From Pseudomonadota bacterium (GTDB taxonomy: Bacteria; Pseudomonadota; Alphaproteobacteria; Rhodobacterales; Rhodobacteraceae): DNA of 6,520 nucleotides. The DNA is taken from positions 1 to 6,520 of the forward strand of contig JAKAJW010000345.1 of NCBI GenBank assembly GCA_021813645.1, written 5' to 3'. Each line of letters starts with the position of its first letter. The stretch's first letter is position 1. This document shows positions 5,347 to 6,520 of this stretch, piece after piece. The notes below the pieces were generated by a model. That model searched no databases. It was not told where the DNA came from and saw nothing but the letters and a program-made list of their open reading frames with translations. The position numbers were made by a program, and so were the translations under genes.

Positions 5347-5391
5347 ATGCCTGTTCGCAGGCAAACGGGAGCCACCGATGACTATTCGTAA
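5347..5391 (+). other. Possible upstream mini-ORF (14 codons) overlapping the next gene's start
   Basis: An ATG at 5347 preceded by AGGA (5336-5339) at a seven-base distance opens a frame encoding MPVRRQTGATDDYS. It ends at TAA 5389-5391, 14 bases inside the following exported-protein gene in another frame. The Shine-Dalgarno spacing is good, and the gene's own site (GGGAG, 5367-5371) lies within the mini-ORF, so its translation could influence initiation downstream. A short frame with a good ribosome site can arise by chance. Confidence 0.25.
5348..5363 (+). promoter_or_regulatory. UUCG-loop hairpin just upstream of the ribosome binding site
   Basis: TGCCTG-TTCG-CAGGCA forms a 6-base-pair stem with a TTCG loop, ending three bases before the GGGAG Shine-Dalgarno of the exported-protein gene starting at 5378. 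A second hairpin, GGAGCA-GCATT-TGCTCC (5314-5330), lies upstream in the same leader. Together they suggest a structured 5' leader. The loop is closed by G-C rather than the specially stable C-G, so stability should be moderate. Confidence 0.35.
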
Positions 5392-5698
5392 ACCCCTTCC
5401 CGCCCTCGCGCTCGCCGCCGTCGTGGCGGCCGGGGCCTTCACTGCCTCTACCGTTCCGGCTTCGGCCGAGGACGGTCGCATCGGCGCCTTCGTCGGCGGC
5501 GCGCTGCTTGGTGGCATTATCGCAAATTCGATGAACCCGCCGGGCTATGGCTATGCGCCGCCACCGCCGCCCACCTATTACTACCGTCCGCGGGTTGTGG
5601 TGCGCGAATATGCGCCGCCGCCGGATGTGGTCTACGTCTATCGCCGTGACCGTTGGCATCACCGTCACCACTGGGGTGACGACGGCTGGGATAACTGA
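5378..5698 (+). CDS. Small exported glycine-zipper protein with Pro/Tyr- and His-rich tail, unknown function
   Basis: The product has 106 residues. MTIRKPLPALALAAVVAAGA (1-20) then FTASTVPASA is a signal peptide with cleavage after ASA (30) before EDGR. GRIGAFVGGALLGGIIANS (33-51) is a glycine-zipper-like hydrophobic stretch, with GxxxG spacings G36-G40 and G41-G45, of the kind found in small envelope proteins that associate with membranes. The tail continues YGYAPPPPPTYYYRPRVVV (57-75), REYAPPPDVVYVYRRDRW (76-93) and a HHRHH cluster (94-98) that could bind metal. The ATG at 5378 is chosen because GGGAG (5367-5371) is six bases upstream and it begins the signal peptide; the frame extends upstream to 5294 without a better start. 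It shares its opening MTI, overall layout and a VVV-R-Y-P segment with the preceding gene, suggesting an old tandem duplication. The function is unknown. Confidence 0.8.
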   Translation: MTIRKPLPALALAAVVAAGAFTASTVPASAEDGRIGAFVGGALLGGIIANSMNPPGYGYAPPPPPTYYYRPRVVVREYAPPPDVVYVYRRDRWHHRHHWGDDGWDN

Positions 5699-5705
5699 TC
5701 GCAGA

Positions 5706-5736
5706 ACGACGCGGCGGCTATCCTCTGCCGCGTCGT
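5706..5736 (+). terminator. Strong hairpin after the glycine-zipper gene
   Basis: ACGACGCGGC (5706-5715) and GCCGCGTCGT (5727-5736) form a perfect 10-base-pair stem with an 11-base loop, starting seven bases after the stop codon. This placement is typical of an intrinsic terminator or 3' protective structure. The T-tract is missing (TCGCCTGG follows), so termination efficiency is uncertain and some read-through into rnhB is possible. Confidence 0.55.
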
Positions 5737-5794
5737 CGCCTGGTCGCCGGCGCGCGGCCTTGCGGAACGGCGGCAGATCGGTTGATCTCGCGTG

Positions 5795-6403
5795 ATGGAT
5801 CTGCCGGACTTTTCTTTCGAACAAGCCGCCTGGGCGCGTGGCTCCCTGCGTATCGCCGGCGTCGACGAGGTGGGCCGCGGCCCGCTTGCCGGCCCGGTGA
5901 CCGCGGCGGCTGTGGTGCTTGACCCGGCCCGCATTCCTGCCGGGCTCAACGATTCCAAGACGCTTTCGCTGAAGCGGCGCGAGGCGCTCGACGCGGCGAT
6001 CCGCGCGGTGGCGGAGGTGTCGGTCGCGCACGCGAGCGTGGAAGAAATCGATGCGCTCAACATCTTGCGGGCCAGCCACCTTGCCATGGAGCGCGCGCTG
6101 GCTGGATTGCGGCCGCCCGCCGACCATGCGCTGATCGACGGAAACCTCTTGCCGCGGGGCCTGACGATCTCGGCCGAAGCCGTGGTGAAGGGCGACGCGC
6201 GGGTGCTGTCGATCGCTGCCGCTTCGATCGTCGCCAAGGTGGCGCGTGACCGGATCATGGTGGATTTGGCGCAACAGCACCCAGGCTACGGCTGGGAAAG
6301 CAATGCTGGCTATGGCTCCAAGGCGCATCTTGCCGCGCTTCAAGATTTGGGTGTGACCCCTCATCATAGGCGTTCGTTCGCGCCAGTGTACAAGATGTTG
6401 TAG
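5795..6403 (+). CDS. rnhB: Ribonuclease HII
   Basis: The product has 202 residues (203 if the GTG one codon upstream is used), the normal size for bacterial RNase HII. It cleaves the RNA strand of RNA-DNA hybrids and initiates removal of single ribonucleotides from DNA in the cytoplasm. Positions below count from the GTG. GVDEVGRGPLAGPV (23-36) carries catalytic Asp25 and Glu26. LNDSKTLSLKRRE (52-64) is the conserved DSK loop. HALIDGNLLPRG (112-123) carries Asp116. VKGDARVLSIAAASIVAKVARDRIM spans 132-156 and contains Asp135. YGWESNAGYGSKAHLAAL (166-183) and GVTPHHRRSFAPV (187-199) complete the family signature. All four catalytic acids are present. An in-frame TGA at 5783 excludes longer versions. 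GTG (5792) and ATG (5795) are adjacent and neither has a clear Shine-Dalgarno; ATG is preferred. It sits directly upstream of the putative ccrM. Confidence 0.96.
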   Translation: MDLPDFSFEQAAWARGSLRIAGVDEVGRGPLAGPVTAAAVVLDPARIPAGLNDSKTLSLKRREALDAAIRAVAEVSVAHASVEEIDALNILRASHLAMERALAGLRPPADHALIDGNLLPRGLTISAEAVVKGDARVLSIAAASIVAKVARDRIMVDLAQQHPGYGWESNAGYGSKAHLAALQDLGVTPHHRRSFAPVYKML

Positions 6404-6425
6404 CAAGCATCTTTGATAACTCATT

Positions 6426-6464
6426 GATTCAAAAAAGAATTTGACGCCGAATCGGGGATGACTC
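6426..6464 (+). promoter_or_regulatory. Cluster of three GANTC methylation sites upstream of ccrM
   Basis: GATTC (6426-6430), GAATC (6449-6453) and GACTC (6460-6464) lie within 39 bases between rnhB and the next start codon, in a locally AT-rich patch. GANTC is the CcrM target in alphaproteobacteria. In Caulobacter, GANTC sites in the ccrM leader are known to affect its own transcription, and the regulator GcrA reads methylated GANTC promoters. A TTGACG hexamer (6441-6446) could be a -35, with a poor -10 (CATCTT, 6464-6469) 17 bases on. No TTAA-N7-TTAA CtrA box was seen. Confidence 0.6.
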
Positions 6465-6494
6465 ATCTTTTGCCACAAGCGCCAAGCGCAAGAT

Positions 6495-6500
6495 AAGAGG
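6495..6500 (+). promoter_or_regulatory. Ribosome binding site for the partial gene at the right edge
   Basis: AAGAGG is followed after five bases by the ATG at 6506. This supports a real start codon here even though only five codons are visible. Confidence 0.6.
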
Positions 6501-6505
6501 CAGAG

Positions 6506-6520
6506 ATGACGACGAAGACC
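6506..6520 (+). CDS. ccrM: Start of a putative cell-cycle DNA adenine methyltransferase (partial)
   Basis: Only ATG ACG ACG AAG ACC is visible, encoding MTTKT, behind an AAGAGG ribosome site. The identification rests on context. The preceding gene is rnhB, which is commonly adjacent to ccrM in Rhodobacterales. The upstream region carries three GANTC sites, and MTTKT fits the way I recall CcrM proteins of that order beginning. CcrM methylates adenine in GANTC late in the cell cycle. Five residues cannot prove this, so it is an inference. Confidence 0.55.

Noticed and set aside
5204..6478. Minus-strand frame of 424 codons
   Set aside because: It covers the glycine-zipper gene and rnhB in antisense. 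rnhB has all its catalytic residues, whereas this frame is Arg/His-rich without motifs.
1..6520. CRISPR array, insertion sequence, tRNA or phage remnants
   Set aside because: No regularly spaced direct repeats, transposase motifs, terminal inverted repeats or tRNA-like cloverleaf were seen on either strand by eye.

Overview
The window is high-GC DNA that looks chromosomal, from an alphaproteobacterium and most likely a Rhodobacterales member. Three things point there: a dense high-GC coding style, ribonuclease HII directly upstream of what appears to be the start of the cell-cycle DNA methyltransferase gene ccrM, and a tight cluster of GANTC sites (the CcrM target) in front of that gene. No transposase, integrase, CRISPR array, tRNA or rRNA was recognised.

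Left part (1-3736), minus strand. A two-gene operon encodes the carboxy(nor)spermidine route to polyamines. nspC, a PLP-dependent carboxynorspermidine/carboxyspermidine decarboxylase, is transcribed first. It is followed after 19 bases by the NADPH-dependent carboxy(nor)spermidine dehydrogenase. The dehydrogenase joins aspartate semialdehyde to a diamine and the decarboxylase completes spermidine or norspermidine. Downstream, with its own -10 box, comes the 5' part of an atypical pyruvate kinase-like gene with an N-terminal extension of about 138 residues; it runs off the left edge. The 225-base gap upstream of nspC holds a candidate promoter with an inverted repeat in its spacer, and a short high-GC3 coding remnant.

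Middle (3737-4724), minus strand. Two overlapping genes lie here: a small exported protein of unknown function, then a two-helix membrane protein with a C-terminal OmpR-type winged-helix domain. This looks like a membrane-tethered transcription regulator translationally coupled to an exported partner, and it is the most unusual item in the window. It is divergent from the genes to its right across a 171-base intergenic region with a perfect 8+8 inverted repeat.

Right part (4725-6520), plus strand. Two small exported proteins follow one another. Both begin MTI, have signal peptides, a short Gly/Ala-rich hydrophobic stretch and an aromatic/basic tail, and are probably related envelope proteins. 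Each is followed by a GC-rich hairpin. Then come rnhB (ribonuclease HII) and the first five codons of the putative ccrM, preceded by three GANTC sites within 39 bases.

The remaining long open frames, including several of 250-500 codons, are antisense or shifted shadows typical of high-GC DNA.
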